From the NCBI GenBank assembly GCA_030431355.1, contig JAUIJG010000248.1, positions 1-7,842 on the forward strand: a stretch of DNA of 7,842 nucleotides, in the 5' to 3' direction. The notes beneath the pieces are model-generated. The model saw only the letters and a program-made list of their open reading frames with translations, made no database searches and was not told the DNA's origin. This document shows, piece by piece, positions 1 to 5,879 of the stretch. Within the stretch, counting starts at the first letter, position 1. Each line of letters starts with the position of its first letter. This stretch comes from a bacterium. Its GTDB lineage: Bacteria > Cyanobacteriota > Vampirovibrionia > Obscuribacterales > Obscuribacteraceae. The position numbers and the translations under genes were made by a program.

Positions 1-1308
1 ATGAGTTTTGGTCTTGCAAACCTGGAAGGGAAGGTTATATTGCCTCCCAAATACCGAAAGATAAGGTGCCTAAAGAAAGATGTATTTCTGCTGCAACCTC
101 TCAGTGGAAATAATGCCAAGCTTGTAGACTCAGCTGGCAAAAGTATTCCTGTGAGGTATCCATCAGGCAGCACCCTGGCAAATATATTCATCCCCAACGA
201 TTCGCAGTACTCCCGTGCTGATGAATCGAACCAAAAGAGCATCCTTCCCAAAGGAACCCTTGTATTATTCAATGACCATGGCAGATACGGAGTTTGTACC
301 CCGGACAGAAAGATTATTCTTCAACCTGATTACAAATACGTTTCGATAGGAAAAGGTGGATTTATCTTTGTCACGGAACCAACGGGGAGATTTAGTTCAA
401 AAGTATTGATGTTGGTGGAACCTAACTCCGGCAAGAAACTAAAAGTGCCCGAAGGAGTTGATCTTGGCTACTTTCATGACGCGACAAAGCCAATCCCGTT
501 CAGAACTGGTGGTTATCCTAATAACAATGCTGGATACATGGACACCAACTTAAAAATATCAATACTACCGAAGTTTCACTGGACCCATGAATTCAGAGAA
601 GATGATCGAGCCATAGTTGCTGTCAGTAAGGGAGAGTACGGTCTTATTGATCTCACGGGTAAAGTTATCTCACCACTTTTCGATTTCGTCAGACCAATAA
701 AGAACGGTCATTACATCGTGGAAAAGAATACTGCAAATCACAGGTACTTTGGTCTAATGAATAAGTTCGGAGAGGTCCTCATTGAACCAGAATACACAAA
801 GCTAGAACATCTCTTCGATCTTCTTTATGTTGCGCGAAAAGATACCAATCCATTTAAGGTGATTGATGAAACAGGAAAGCTTCAGTTTGAGCTGCCAGGA
901 GCGACTTATTTTGCGCATGCCTTAATTACCCCAGAGCAAAAGCTCCTCTGTGCTCGCGAAACATGTGCTCTTAAAATTGATGAACAAAAGAAGAAAGAAA
1001 CTCGCTTTAAATTCTTCAATGCGAAAGGCAACCTGGTTTTTGAGATAAAAGGCATTGTTCTCTGTCCTTATCCAGGGAAAGGAATAAAGATAATCAGATA
1101 TGACACATCGGGAAAGGAAGAAACTGTTTTCTTGGATGGAAATGGAAACTCCCTTGAATACAAGCCGCTTCAAGAGGCTCCGAAAGTTACTCTCCGTCCT
1201 CTTAAAAACTGTTCTGACAGATTGCTGATTTGCAAGCCCTTACCAAACAAGAAGAAGAGAAATTCAAAACACAGAGAAGAACGCCTAAAACCCGTGATAT
1301 CATTTTAA
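1..1308 (+). CDS. WG-repeat protein, probably 5'-truncated by the window edge
   Basis: 435 codons are visible, ending in TAA at 1306-1308. The protein carries degenerate WG-type repeats (pattern: aromatic-G-hydrophobic, short turn with G-K/E, then I-x-P-x-Y/F). They are visible near residues 3-21, 96-114, 178-195, 213-230 and 249-267, with a weaker one near 335-350. Such repeats form beta-rich scaffolds; no catalytic function is known for them and none is seen here. The last 25 residues are strongly basic (KKKR, KHREERLK). The frame is open from base 1 and the first repeat begins at residue 3, so the ATG at base 1 is more likely internal than the true start; no ribosome site can be seen. Only 29 bases separate it from the ABC ATPase gene, suggesting one transcript. 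The family call is fairly secure; the role is unknown. Confidence 0.75.
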   Translation: MSFGLANLEGKVILPPKYRKIRCLKKDVFLLQPLSGNNAKLVDSAGKSIPVRYPSGSTLANIFIPNDSQYSRADESNQKSILPKGTLVLFNDHGRYGVCTPDRKIILQPDYKYVSIGKGGFIFVTEPTGRFSSKVLMLVEPNSGKKLKVPEGVDLGYFHDATKPIPFRTGGYPNNNAGYMDTNLKISILPKFHWTHEFREDDRAIVAVSKGEYGLIDLTGKVISPLFDFVRPIKNGHYIVEKNTANHRYFGLMNKFGEVLIEPEYTKLEHLFDLLYVARKDTNPFKVIDETGKLQFELPGATYFAHALITPEQKLLCARETCALKIDEQKKKETRFKFFNAKGNLVFEIKGIVLCPYPGKGIKIIRYDTSGKEETVFLDGNGNSLEYKPLQEAPKVTLRPLKNCSDRLLICKPLPNKKKRNSKHREERLKPVISF

Positions 1309-1337
1309 GGTCAAGTGTTGATATAGAGAATTAGACA

Positions 1338-2279
1338 CTGGAAGCAGCTTTAGAGATCAAAGATCTAACCAAGGAATTTCGCACGAAATCCGGCAATTTT
1401 CGTGCCCTGGACAATGTTAGCTTCTCTGTCGGCAAAGGCGAAATACTCGGGCTCATCGGACCTAACGGAGCCGGTAAAACGACACTAATGAGCTGCATGC
1501 TGGGCATACTTGCTCCCACAAGTGGCTCTATTTTAATAGATGGACTAGTCCCCGATGCCATCGATGTTCACAAGAAGACCGGATTCTTGCCGGAGCGGCT
1601 GAATTTCATAAACTGGATGACGGGTAGCGAATTCGTTAAATTCCATGCTGAGCTATGCGGCATTGAAAAAGCAAAGATCAATCCTGAAGTGGAGAGAGTT
1701 TTAACAGCGGTAAGTCTGCAAAGAAAAGCCTGGGACCAGAGAATCAAGAACTATTCCAGAGGTATGTTACAGAGGGTGGGCATGGCTCAGGCTCTTCTAA
1801 AGAATCCGCAGTACATGTTTTTGGATGAGCCTTCATCAGGGCTTGATCCAGATGGTGTCACCCTATTTAGATCTCTCATCGCCAAGCAGAAAGACAATGG
1901 ATGCTCAATCATCATAAACTCGCACCAATTAGACCAATTGGAAAAGATATGCGACAGGGTGATACTAATTAAATCCGGAAAAGTGGTGGCAGATCAAAAC
2001 ATGAAAGAGATAGCCATCCAGGCTGGCTCCCTGAGGGTCAAATGGTCTTCTGACCTAGCATATAAAGTTAAGAAAGAGGAATTAGAAAAAGTTGCAGAAA
2101 GTACAGAAACAGAACTTGAGCAACTGGACTTTCCCACAGCAATATTTAGAACCGGTGGAGAAATACAAAACAGCATGCTCATATCAAAGCTTGGTGAGTC
2201 CGGTTACCCTGTGGCAGAAGCCGTACCGACAACAAGCAAACTAGAGCAGCTATTCAGAAGAGCTGATGAAAGCCTATGA
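1338..2279 (+). CDS. ABC transporter ATP-binding protein, apparent CTG start
   Basis: This is the nucleotide-binding subunit of an ABC-2 type transporter and would power the permease encoded next. Numbered from CTG 1338 (313 aa), it shows Walker A GPNGAGKTT at 41-49, signature YSRGMLQR at 139-146 (a variant of LSGGQ), Walker B YMFLDEP at 159-165, D-loop SSGLDP at 166-171 and the switch His at 196 (NSH). About 100 C-terminal residues follow, as in gliding/Na+ export-type ATPases. The first ATG (1488) lies after Walker A and cannot be the start. In frame, a TAG stop at 1332-1334 limits the N-terminus, and between it and 1488 there is no ATG, GTG or TTG. CTG 1338 gives the usual N-terminus (EAALEIKDLTKEF) and has a weak GAGA 8 bases upstream. 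Its TGA overlaps the permease ATG. The substrate is unknown. Function is secure; the start is inferred. Confidence 0.9.
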   Translation: MEAALEIKDLTKEFRTKSGNFRALDNVSFSVGKGEILGLIGPNGAGKTTLMSCMLGILAPTSGSILIDGLVPDAIDVHKKTGFLPERLNFINWMTGSEFVKFHAELCGIEKAKINPEVERVLTAVSLQRKAWDQRIKNYSRGMLQRVGMAQALLKNPQYMFLDEPSSGLDPDGVTLFRSLIAKQKDNGCSIIINSHQLDQLEKICDRVILIKSGKVVADQNMKEIAIQAGSLRVKWSSDLAYKVKKEELEKVAESTETELEQLDFPTAIFRTGGEIQNSMLISKLGESGYPVAEAVPTTSKLEQLFRRADESL

Positions 2280-3004
2280 ATAAAACAATAGTCTACTTCA
2301 CTCTAAAGCAGCTCCTTCGCAGGCCGATTCGACTTACTCTTGTTGTTGGATTTTTTATTTTCCCATTAATAGTTGACTGTTTTATGGTGTTCAGTCCATT
2401 TGCAAAAGAGATTCCGAGATTGGTCTCCACAGAAAACGCTTCATACTTTGCCCTGATTTTAGCCGCCGGAATCATTGGATGTGACAGCAGTGAAGGTATA
2501 CTTCCTCTGTTATTTTCGAGGCCCATTAAAAGATCCCAGTACTTACTCAGCAAATGGCTAACAATATCATGCGTAGTGAGCGTGTTAGCCGTTGCAAACG
2601 ATATAGCGCATTGGCTGCTATTAACCAAAGGTTCGCTTGCCGACTTCTACTATGTAGATTTTTCCTATTTGCCACAGGAAGTTTCAATTAGCTTTGGGGT
2701 TACTTCAGTTGTACTGATACTATCAGCTCTACTGCCAGCAGTGGCAGATGTTTTCATCTACATACTCATACTTTTATTTGCAAGCATTCCTTTTATACTA
2801 AGTATTTACTGGAACGAACCTGCATATGCCAACTATTCTATTGAAGCGCTGAGTGTGATATGTCCATCAATAAACTTTCCGAGTCTAGTATCGATACAAG
2901 ATATCTTTTGCGCTTCAAGTCTCTATGCCTTTAAAGTGACAACTTCTTTGCTGATAGCAATTTATTTTTTAAATTCAAAGGAGCTGTCCTATGGAAAAGA
3001 ATAG
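2276..3004 (+). CDS. ABC-2 type transporter permease
   Basis: A 242-aa integral membrane protein, the transmembrane partner of the ATPase just upstream (ATGA overlap, 4 bases). Hydrophobic segments are visible at about 20-42, 54-70, 95-116, 136-157, 158-177 and 219-233, giving six predicted helices. The stretch EGILPLLFSRPIKRSQYLLS (73-92) before helix 3 is the cytoplasmic coupling region typical of ABC-2 permeases (E-G-x-L-x-x-L-x-S-R-P). Two chains would be needed for a full transporter, so a homodimer is likely. The substrate cannot be read from sequence; relatives export drugs, polysaccharides, peptides or Na+. The gene overlaps the next start by 14 bases. Confidence 0.85.
   Translation: MNKTIVYFTLKQLLRRPIRLTLVVGFFIFPLIVDCFMVFSPFAKEIPRLVSTENASYFALILAAGIIGCDSSEGILPLLFSRPIKRSQYLLSKWLTISCVVSVLAVANDIAHWLLLTKGSLADFYYVDFSYLPQEVSISFGVTSVVLILSALLPAVADVFIYILILLFASIPFILSIYWNEPAYANYSIEALSVICPSINFPSLVSIQDIFCASSLYAFKVTTSLLIAIYFLNSKELSYGKE
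2977..2983 (+). promoter_or_regulatory. Ribosome binding site of the thioredoxin-like gene
   Basis: AAAGGAG ends 7 bases before ATG 2991 and lies inside the permease coding sequence. It is the best Shine-Dalgarno match in the left block and supports the 2991 start, and so a real overlap of the two genes. Confidence 0.8.
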
Positions 3005-3926
3005 CTACCCCTCAACAAAGTCTTGGCCTAAATCACTAATAATTCTAAGTATGGTTTCTTTAGTGTTTGCGGTTGGTGGCATCCTGGTAAAAGCAGCGAC
3101 ACCAGAAGACACTTACGAAATCGTCCGATGGGTAGATCCAGGCGTAGCAATCAAGAGAGCAAAGAGCGCAAACAAACCAATTTTGTACTTCTTTACCGCA
3201 GACTGGTGCGGACCTTGTAAGCTTTTGAAAAAACAGGTTTTTCACGATGCTCAAGCAGTAAAACGGATAAACCACTGGTTCGTACCGGTCAAACTTGTTG
3301 ACCGAAGCAAAGAGGCAGGGAAAAACCCTGCACTAATAAAAAAACTGCAGCAGAAGTACAAAATACGTAGTTTTCCAACCCTGATTGTAGACTCACCAGC
3401 ATCTCCTTCTCCTTTGATCTTAACTGGATACAAGACAAAAAAGAAAACGATGAAGTTTTTGGAAAAGAGCATTGAGGTAGAACCAAAGTTTGATTTAAGT
3501 ACCCATTCTCTGATCGAATGGAAAGACGGTGAGCTTCTTGACTCAGAGGAAATAGATGACAAAAAGCCTACCTTGATTTTATTTTGGGATGAAGGTGAGG
3601 ACCTCAACTTAATCAAATACTTTTCGACTGGGGAACTTGTGACCCTGATCAATGAAGAATTCGCAGCGTACAAAGTAGAAAACAGTAAAAACGCCAGCAA
3701 AGCAGTTAAAGAGCTAATAAAAGAATTCGACATCCATAAGTTTCCGACACTGGTGGTTACCGTAGACGACAAGCAGATTCCGCATTATCTCTTTGATCTA
3801 ACAAACACCGATAACACATATGATTTTCTTGCCTATATCCTGGATTACCTTCCAGAAGAAAAAGACAAAAGCAAAACACCTAAAAGGAATCCCAATGCCG
3901 AGCCAAACACCCCCATCATCAACTAA
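2991..3926 (+). CDS. Membrane-anchored or secreted protein with two thioredoxin folds
   Basis: 311 aa. A basic N-terminus is followed by one hydrophobic segment (about 16-33) and then AAT, which fits an uncleaved anchor or a signal peptide; the rest would be periplasmic or extracytoplasmic. The first thioredoxin domain (about 42-150) has the active site WCGPC (Cys73, Cys76) and the cis-proline motif SFPT (Pro129); it resembles the DsbD-gamma/thioredoxin_7 group. The second domain (about 165-290) keeps the fold markers ILFW and KFPT (Pro252), but the CxxC site is replaced by acidic residues (WDEGEDL), so it should be redox-inactive. The C-terminal tail is charged and proline-rich. Likely role: thiol-disulfide reduction or isomerisation outside the membrane, perhaps of a product of the adjacent exporter (inference). 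Confidence 0.85.
   Translation: MEKNSYPSTKSWPKSLIILSMVSLVFAVGGILVKAATPEDTYEIVRWVDPGVAIKRAKSANKPILYFFTADWCGPCKLLKKQVFHDAQAVKRINHWFVPVKLVDRSKEAGKNPALIKKLQQKYKIRSFPTLIVDSPASPSPLILTGYKTKKKTMKFLEKSIEVEPKFDLSTHSLIEWKDGELLDSEEIDDKKPTLILFWDEGEDLNLIKYFSTGELVTLINEEFAAYKVENSKNASKAVKELIKEFDIHKFPTLVVTVDDKQIPHYLFDLTNTDNTYDFLAYILDYLPEEKDKSKTPKRNPNAEPNTPIIN
3882..3889 (+). promoter_or_regulatory. Ribosome binding site deciding the acetyltransferase start
   Basis: AAAAGGAA ends 5 bases before ATG 3895. This supports 3895 over the upstream in-frame ATG at 3820, which would add 25 residues unlike the family, read from inside the thioredoxin gene. Confidence 0.7.
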
Positions 3927-4491
3927 TGACAGAAGCGAGCGCGAGCTGATGCTGGCCAATGAGATGTATGCTCCCACGGACCCGGAACTACAAAAGATGC
4001 ACATGCAAGCCCGGGAGTTGATGCATGCTTACAACAATTCGGCACCAAGAGATAATGATGGCAGACACAAAATATTAAAAGAGCTACTTGGTGGCATGGG
4101 CGATGCGGTCGAGATAAGAGCACCGTTTTTCTGCGACTACGGAAAGCATATCTATCTCGGCTCCACTGTGTTCATGAACTACAACTGTGTGATCCTCGAC
4201 TGCAACGAAGTGAGAATCGGGGACAATGTTATGTTCGGCCCCTATGTCCAGGTCTATACCGCTTACCACCCCCTGGAAGCTGGTCCTCGCAATTCAGGAA
4301 GAGAGCTGGCTGCGCCTATTACAATAGAAGATAATGTCTGGCTCGGTGGTGGCGCCATCATCTGCCCTGATGTGACCATCGGCAAAAATAGCGTCATCGG
4401 AGCTGGAGCCGTGGTAACTAAATCTGTTCCGGCAAATGTCTTTGCCGGAGGCAATCCATGCAAAGTCATCAAAGAGATAGACAACGCCTGA
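3895..4491 (+). CDS. Maltose/nodulation-type O-acetyltransferase (hexapeptide repeat)
   Basis: 198 aa from ATG 3895, close to the usual 180-200 of the Maa/NodL/LacA family. These enzymes move acetyl from acetyl-CoA to a sugar hydroxyl and work as cytoplasmic trimers. The N-terminal helical maltose-acetyltransferase domain spans about 13-65 (SERELMLANEMYAP). The left-handed beta-helix of hexapeptide repeats follows (about 70-185). Family hallmarks are Asn95 (FMNYN), the likely catalytic His125 in TAYHP, RNSGRE at 132-137, PITIEDNVWLGGGAII at 141-156, VIGAGAVVTKSVP and GGNPCKVI. The acceptor sugar cannot be told from sequence. It overlaps the thioredoxin gene by 32 bases and appears to be the last gene of the operon. 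Confidence 0.9.
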   Translation: MPSQTPPSSTNDRSERELMLANEMYAPTDPELQKMHMQARELMHAYNNSAPRDNDGRHKILKELLGGMGDAVEIRAPFFCDYGKHIYLGSTVFMNYNCVILDCNEVRIGDNVMFGPYVQVYTAYHPLEAGPRNSGRELAAPITIEDNVWLGGGAIICPDVTIGKNSVIGAGAVVTKSVPANVFAGGNPCKVIKEIDNA

Positions 4492-4501
4492 AGACACGGT
4501 C

Positions 4502-4519
4502 AGGGACAAGATTTGCCCT
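4502..4519. other. Small hairpin just after the acetyltransferase stop
   Basis: AGGG (4502-4505) pairs with CCCT (4516-4519) and CAA (4507-4509) with TTG (4513-4515), with one bulged A and loop GAT. No T-run follows, so it is not a typical terminator; it could stabilise the mRNA 3' end. Confidence 0.3.
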
Positions 4520-4587
4520 CTGTCAAAAATATGTCACGCGTAAACGATATTCTTCAGTCTTACACAGATCAGCAATGATTGGGTAAC

Positions 4588-4611
4588 AACCTGGTATCTG
4601 AGCACCAGGTT
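4588..4611. repeat. Perfect 8-bp inverted repeat in the convergent gap
   Basis: AACCTGGT (4588-4595) and ACCAGGTT (4604-4611) form a perfect 8-bp stem with an 8-base loop. An outer pair, TGATTG (4576-4581) with CAATCA (4644-4649), can enclose it. No T-run follows on either strand. It lies in the roughly 200-base gap between two convergent genes, which otherwise shows no ORF I would support. Confidence 0.45.
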
Positions 4612-4655
4612 CTGAGAGCAAGCACAATCCAACCCTAACAATGCAATCACTCAAG

Positions 4656-4682
4656 AGGAGCTGGCCAAAACCGGCTCCTTTT
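4656..4682 (+). terminator. Likely intrinsic terminator of the left operon
   Basis: AGGAGCTGG (4656-4664) pairs with CCGGCTCCT (4671-4679): 9 bp with one U-G pair, loop CCAAAA, then a short T-run (4679-4682). A-T and G-T pairs at the base can extend the stem. It sits between the + strand acetyltransferase gene and the - strand GNAT gene and could slow polymerase from both sides, though on the - strand the T-run is poor (CTCTTG). Confidence 0.6.
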
Positions 4683-4695
4683 GGGTTTCGCAATT

Positions 4696-5502
4696 TCAAG
4701 AAAGATCAAAGACTATAAGGTCATGGGAAGCGATGAATCCACAAGCTTCCAATACTTTCTTAGATGCAATGTTTCCAGCGGCACAGCCGCAAACCGGACT
4801 GAAGTCATTCTCCAGACAAAAGCCTTTTTGATAGTTCACTATCTGCTTGGCGTAGCCTCTTCCTCGAAGATCGGGGTGCACCCACATGCCTATGTCAAAC
4901 CAATTTCGTCCATTGATAATGCGGAAGATATAGCCGCAGCCTATTAGATTCTCATCAGAATAGAAGAGATTGAGGTTCCTTCCTTCTATCATCCGCTCCA
5001 GTTCGTCGGGACTATCGGCCAGGTCATCGAACTTTGAAAGTTGCTCTCTATCTGAGGTCTCAGCCCAACGCACTTTAAAATCACCGGTACCACTGACAGT
5101 GGTAAAGTTTGGTCCGTATTCTCTAAATAGAATGCCACCAGCTTTGTAAGGAAGCTCTTTTCTTATACAACACTTGAGTAGGAGACTGTCAAAAGACTTG
5201 CAGTAAATTTTTTCCATTTTGGTATGGGATAGAACTGCCTCAAAGATCTCCTCCAAATTAGAGCGGTAGTGACTGGAAACAAAAAACTCCAACAAAATCT
5301 TTTCGCATTCAATGTAGTAGCCGGCAAGAGAATCGTCTATATGGATCAGAAAGAGTCGTCCTCGCCGGACCTGTTCTTCTATAAAGTACTCCTGGGCAAA
5401 CCCCAGGGAATTTAGATATTGGTCACGCATGGGCGGCGGCACGAATGACGCCTGCCCGGCTTGGGACCAATCTATCTCAGAGAGTTCAAAACGAATATAC
5501 AT
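4696..5502 (-). CDS. GNAT family N-acetyltransferase
   Basis: 268 aa, about twice the minimal GNAT length. The C-terminal half (about 142-268) is a clear GNAT domain: it opens with FKVRWAETSDREQL, has the acetyl-CoA pyrophosphate loop in MWVHPDLRGRGYAKQIV (206-222; RGRGYA at 213-218) and ends with the motif NIASKKVLEACGF (244-256). The N-terminal half (about 1-135) has weak GNAT-like secondary structure but no visible acetyl-CoA loop, so it may be a decayed second domain or a substrate domain. The acceptor is unknown. The start at 5502 is the first in frame after an upstream TGA, but no good Shine-Dalgarno precedes it. It is a single gene, convergent with the left operon and divergent from the metB leader. 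Confidence 0.85.
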   Translation of the reverse strand: MYIRFELSEIDWSQAGQASFVPPPMRDQYLNSLGFAQEYFIEEQVRRGRLFLIHIDDSLAGYYIECEKILLEFFVSSHYRSNLEEIFEAVLSHTKMEKIYCKSFDSLLLKCCIRKELPYKAGGILFREYGPNFTTVSGTGDFKVRWAETSDREQLSKFDDLADSPDELERMIEGRNLNLFYSDENLIGCGYIFRIINGRNWFDIGMWVHPDLRGRGYAKQIVNYQKGFCLENDFSPVCGCAAGNIASKKVLEACGFIASHDLIVFDLS

Positions 5503-5551
5503 AAGAAGAGGATATCATCCCCGGGGAGCATCATCTTTCCTTAACAATTCA

Positions 5552-5580
5552 CGGACAGGGCTGAAAGTGCCGCATATACA
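5552..5580 (+). promoter_or_regulatory. Possible promoter of the metB leader transcript
   Basis: CGGACA (5552-5557) and TATACA (5575-5580) lie 17 bases apart, a loose sigma70-like match (4/6 each). Transcription would begin near 5587, about 80 bases before the leader ORF. Another weak -10, TATGTT at 5619-5624, has no good -35. Neither is secure. No promoter-like pair is seen between the leader terminator and metB. Confidence 0.25.
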
Positions 5581-5645
5581 GCAAATTTCGAGTCCAATAG
5601 TCGCCTCAGAATAGACTCTATGTTACAAGCCAGCCTCAAGGTAGT

Positions 5646-5665
5646 GACATTCCTCCGGATATGTC
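5646..5665 (+). other. Upstream leader hairpin
   Basis: GACAT (5646-5650) pairs with ATGTC (5661-5665) and TCC (5651-5653) with GGA (5657-5659), leaving one bulged T and a TCC loop. It precedes the candidate leader starts at 5670 and 5679 and covers the alternative ATG at 5661. Its sequences recur in the protector hairpin downstream. Confidence 0.4.
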
Positions 5666-5669
5666 GATA

Positions 5670-5771
5670 ATGGTTGGCATGCAAATTCACTTCACCACCA
5701 CTATGACCATGGCTATGTCGATGCCCTCCGCAGGAGGGGGACATTGCGATGCTGGTGCTCAGGTGAGTTGA
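5670..5771 (+). CDS. Putative Met/Thr-rich leader peptide of the metB attenuator
   Basis: A small ORF of 33 codons plus TGA (5769-5771), ending 28 bases before the terminator stem. Residues 9-18 read TTTMTMAMSM. Met codons lie at 5703, 5709, 5715 and 5721, with more at 5670 and 5679; a single Cys codon follows at 5745. Alternating regulatory codons placed directly before a hairpin are the hallmark of attenuator leader peptides (compare the Thr/Ile runs of the E. coli thr leader). The peptide itself would have no other function; the ribosome's pausing would be the signal. The start is uncertain: in-frame ATGs at 5661, 5670 and 5679 are all possible, and the ribosome site is weak (GGA at 5657-5659, 10 bases before 5670). 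The Met run belongs to every choice. Translation is inferred, not proven. Confidence 0.7.
   Translation: MVGMQIHFTTTMTMAMSMPSAGGGHCDAGAQVS
5715..5744 (+). promoter_or_regulatory. Protector (1:2) hairpin of the attenuator
   Basis: ATGTC (5715-5719) pairs with GACAT (5740-5744), and CCCTCC (5724-5729) with GGAGGG (5733-5738), triloop GCA. Its 5' arm contains the last two Met codons of the leader ORF, so a ribosome paused there would break it and free the 3' arm. Confidence 0.65.
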
Positions 5772-5808
5772 TTTAACTAGCAAAAGAATTCGCAATTGTC
5801 GCCCTTCT
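5732..5808 (+). promoter_or_regulatory. Antiterminator pairing (2:3)
   Basis: AGGAGGGGGACA (5732-5743) can pair with TGTCGCCCTTCT (5797-5808): 11 pairs, one of them G-U, around a single G-G mismatch. It uses the 3' arm of the protector and the 5' arm of the terminator, so it excludes both. The shared AGGAGGG is identical at 5732-5738 and in the terminator 3' arm (5815-5821). Confidence 0.65.
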
Positions 5809-5831
5809 CTTTCGAGGAGGGCGCTTTTTTT
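5800..5831 (+). terminator. Intrinsic terminator in the metB leader (attenuator)
   Basis: CGCCCTTCTC (5800-5809) pairs with GAGGAGGGCG (5814-5823): 10 bp with one U-G, tetraloop TTTC, then C and seven Ts (5825-5831). No + strand gene other than the leader ORF lies upstream since the divergent GNAT gene, and metB starts only 48 bases later. So it serves as a leader attenuator or ends a short leader RNA. Confidence 0.9.
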
Positions 5832-5865
5832 CGTATCTACCCCAAGTACTCGCATCTACCAAAAC

Positions 5866-5871
5866 AAAGGA
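5866..5871 (+). promoter_or_regulatory. Ribosome binding site of metB
   Basis: AAAGGA ends 8 bases before ATG 5880. It fixes the start at 5880; the upstream in-frame ATG at 5796 lies at the foot of the leader terminator and would add 28 residues encoded by the hairpin. Confidence 0.8.
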
Positions 5872-5879
5872 TTTCAAAA

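Noticed and set aside
3251..3772. Minus-strand ORF of 173 codons
   Set aside because: It is Ser-rich, antisense to the thioredoxin gene with its WCGPC and FPT motifs, and looks like a shadow.
3820..3894. Upstream ATG as the start of the O-acetyltransferase
   Set aside because: The extra residues do not match the family, lie in the thioredoxin gene and lack a ribosome site; ATG 3895 has one.
4681..4947. Plus-strand ORF of 88 codons over the end of the GNAT gene
   Set aside because: It lies antisense to the conserved GNAT domain, starts in the terminator region and shows no family features.
5587..5831. SAM-I riboswitch, cobalamin riboswitch or T-box in the metB leader
   Set aside because: I looked for the SAM-I core, the B12 box and the T-box (AGGGTGGNACCGCG) and found none. 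A class I do not recognise by eye is not excluded.
5541..5855. Minus-strand ORF of 104 codons with a His-rich patch
   Set aside because: It spans the leader peptide, the antiterminator and the terminator on the other strand. The His run comes from the complement of the alternating ATG codons, and no ribosome site or family resemblance supports it.
5796..5879. Upstream ATG as the start of metB
   Set aside because: The added 28 codons are encoded by the terminator hairpin and T-run; ATG 5880 has a good AAAGGA site.
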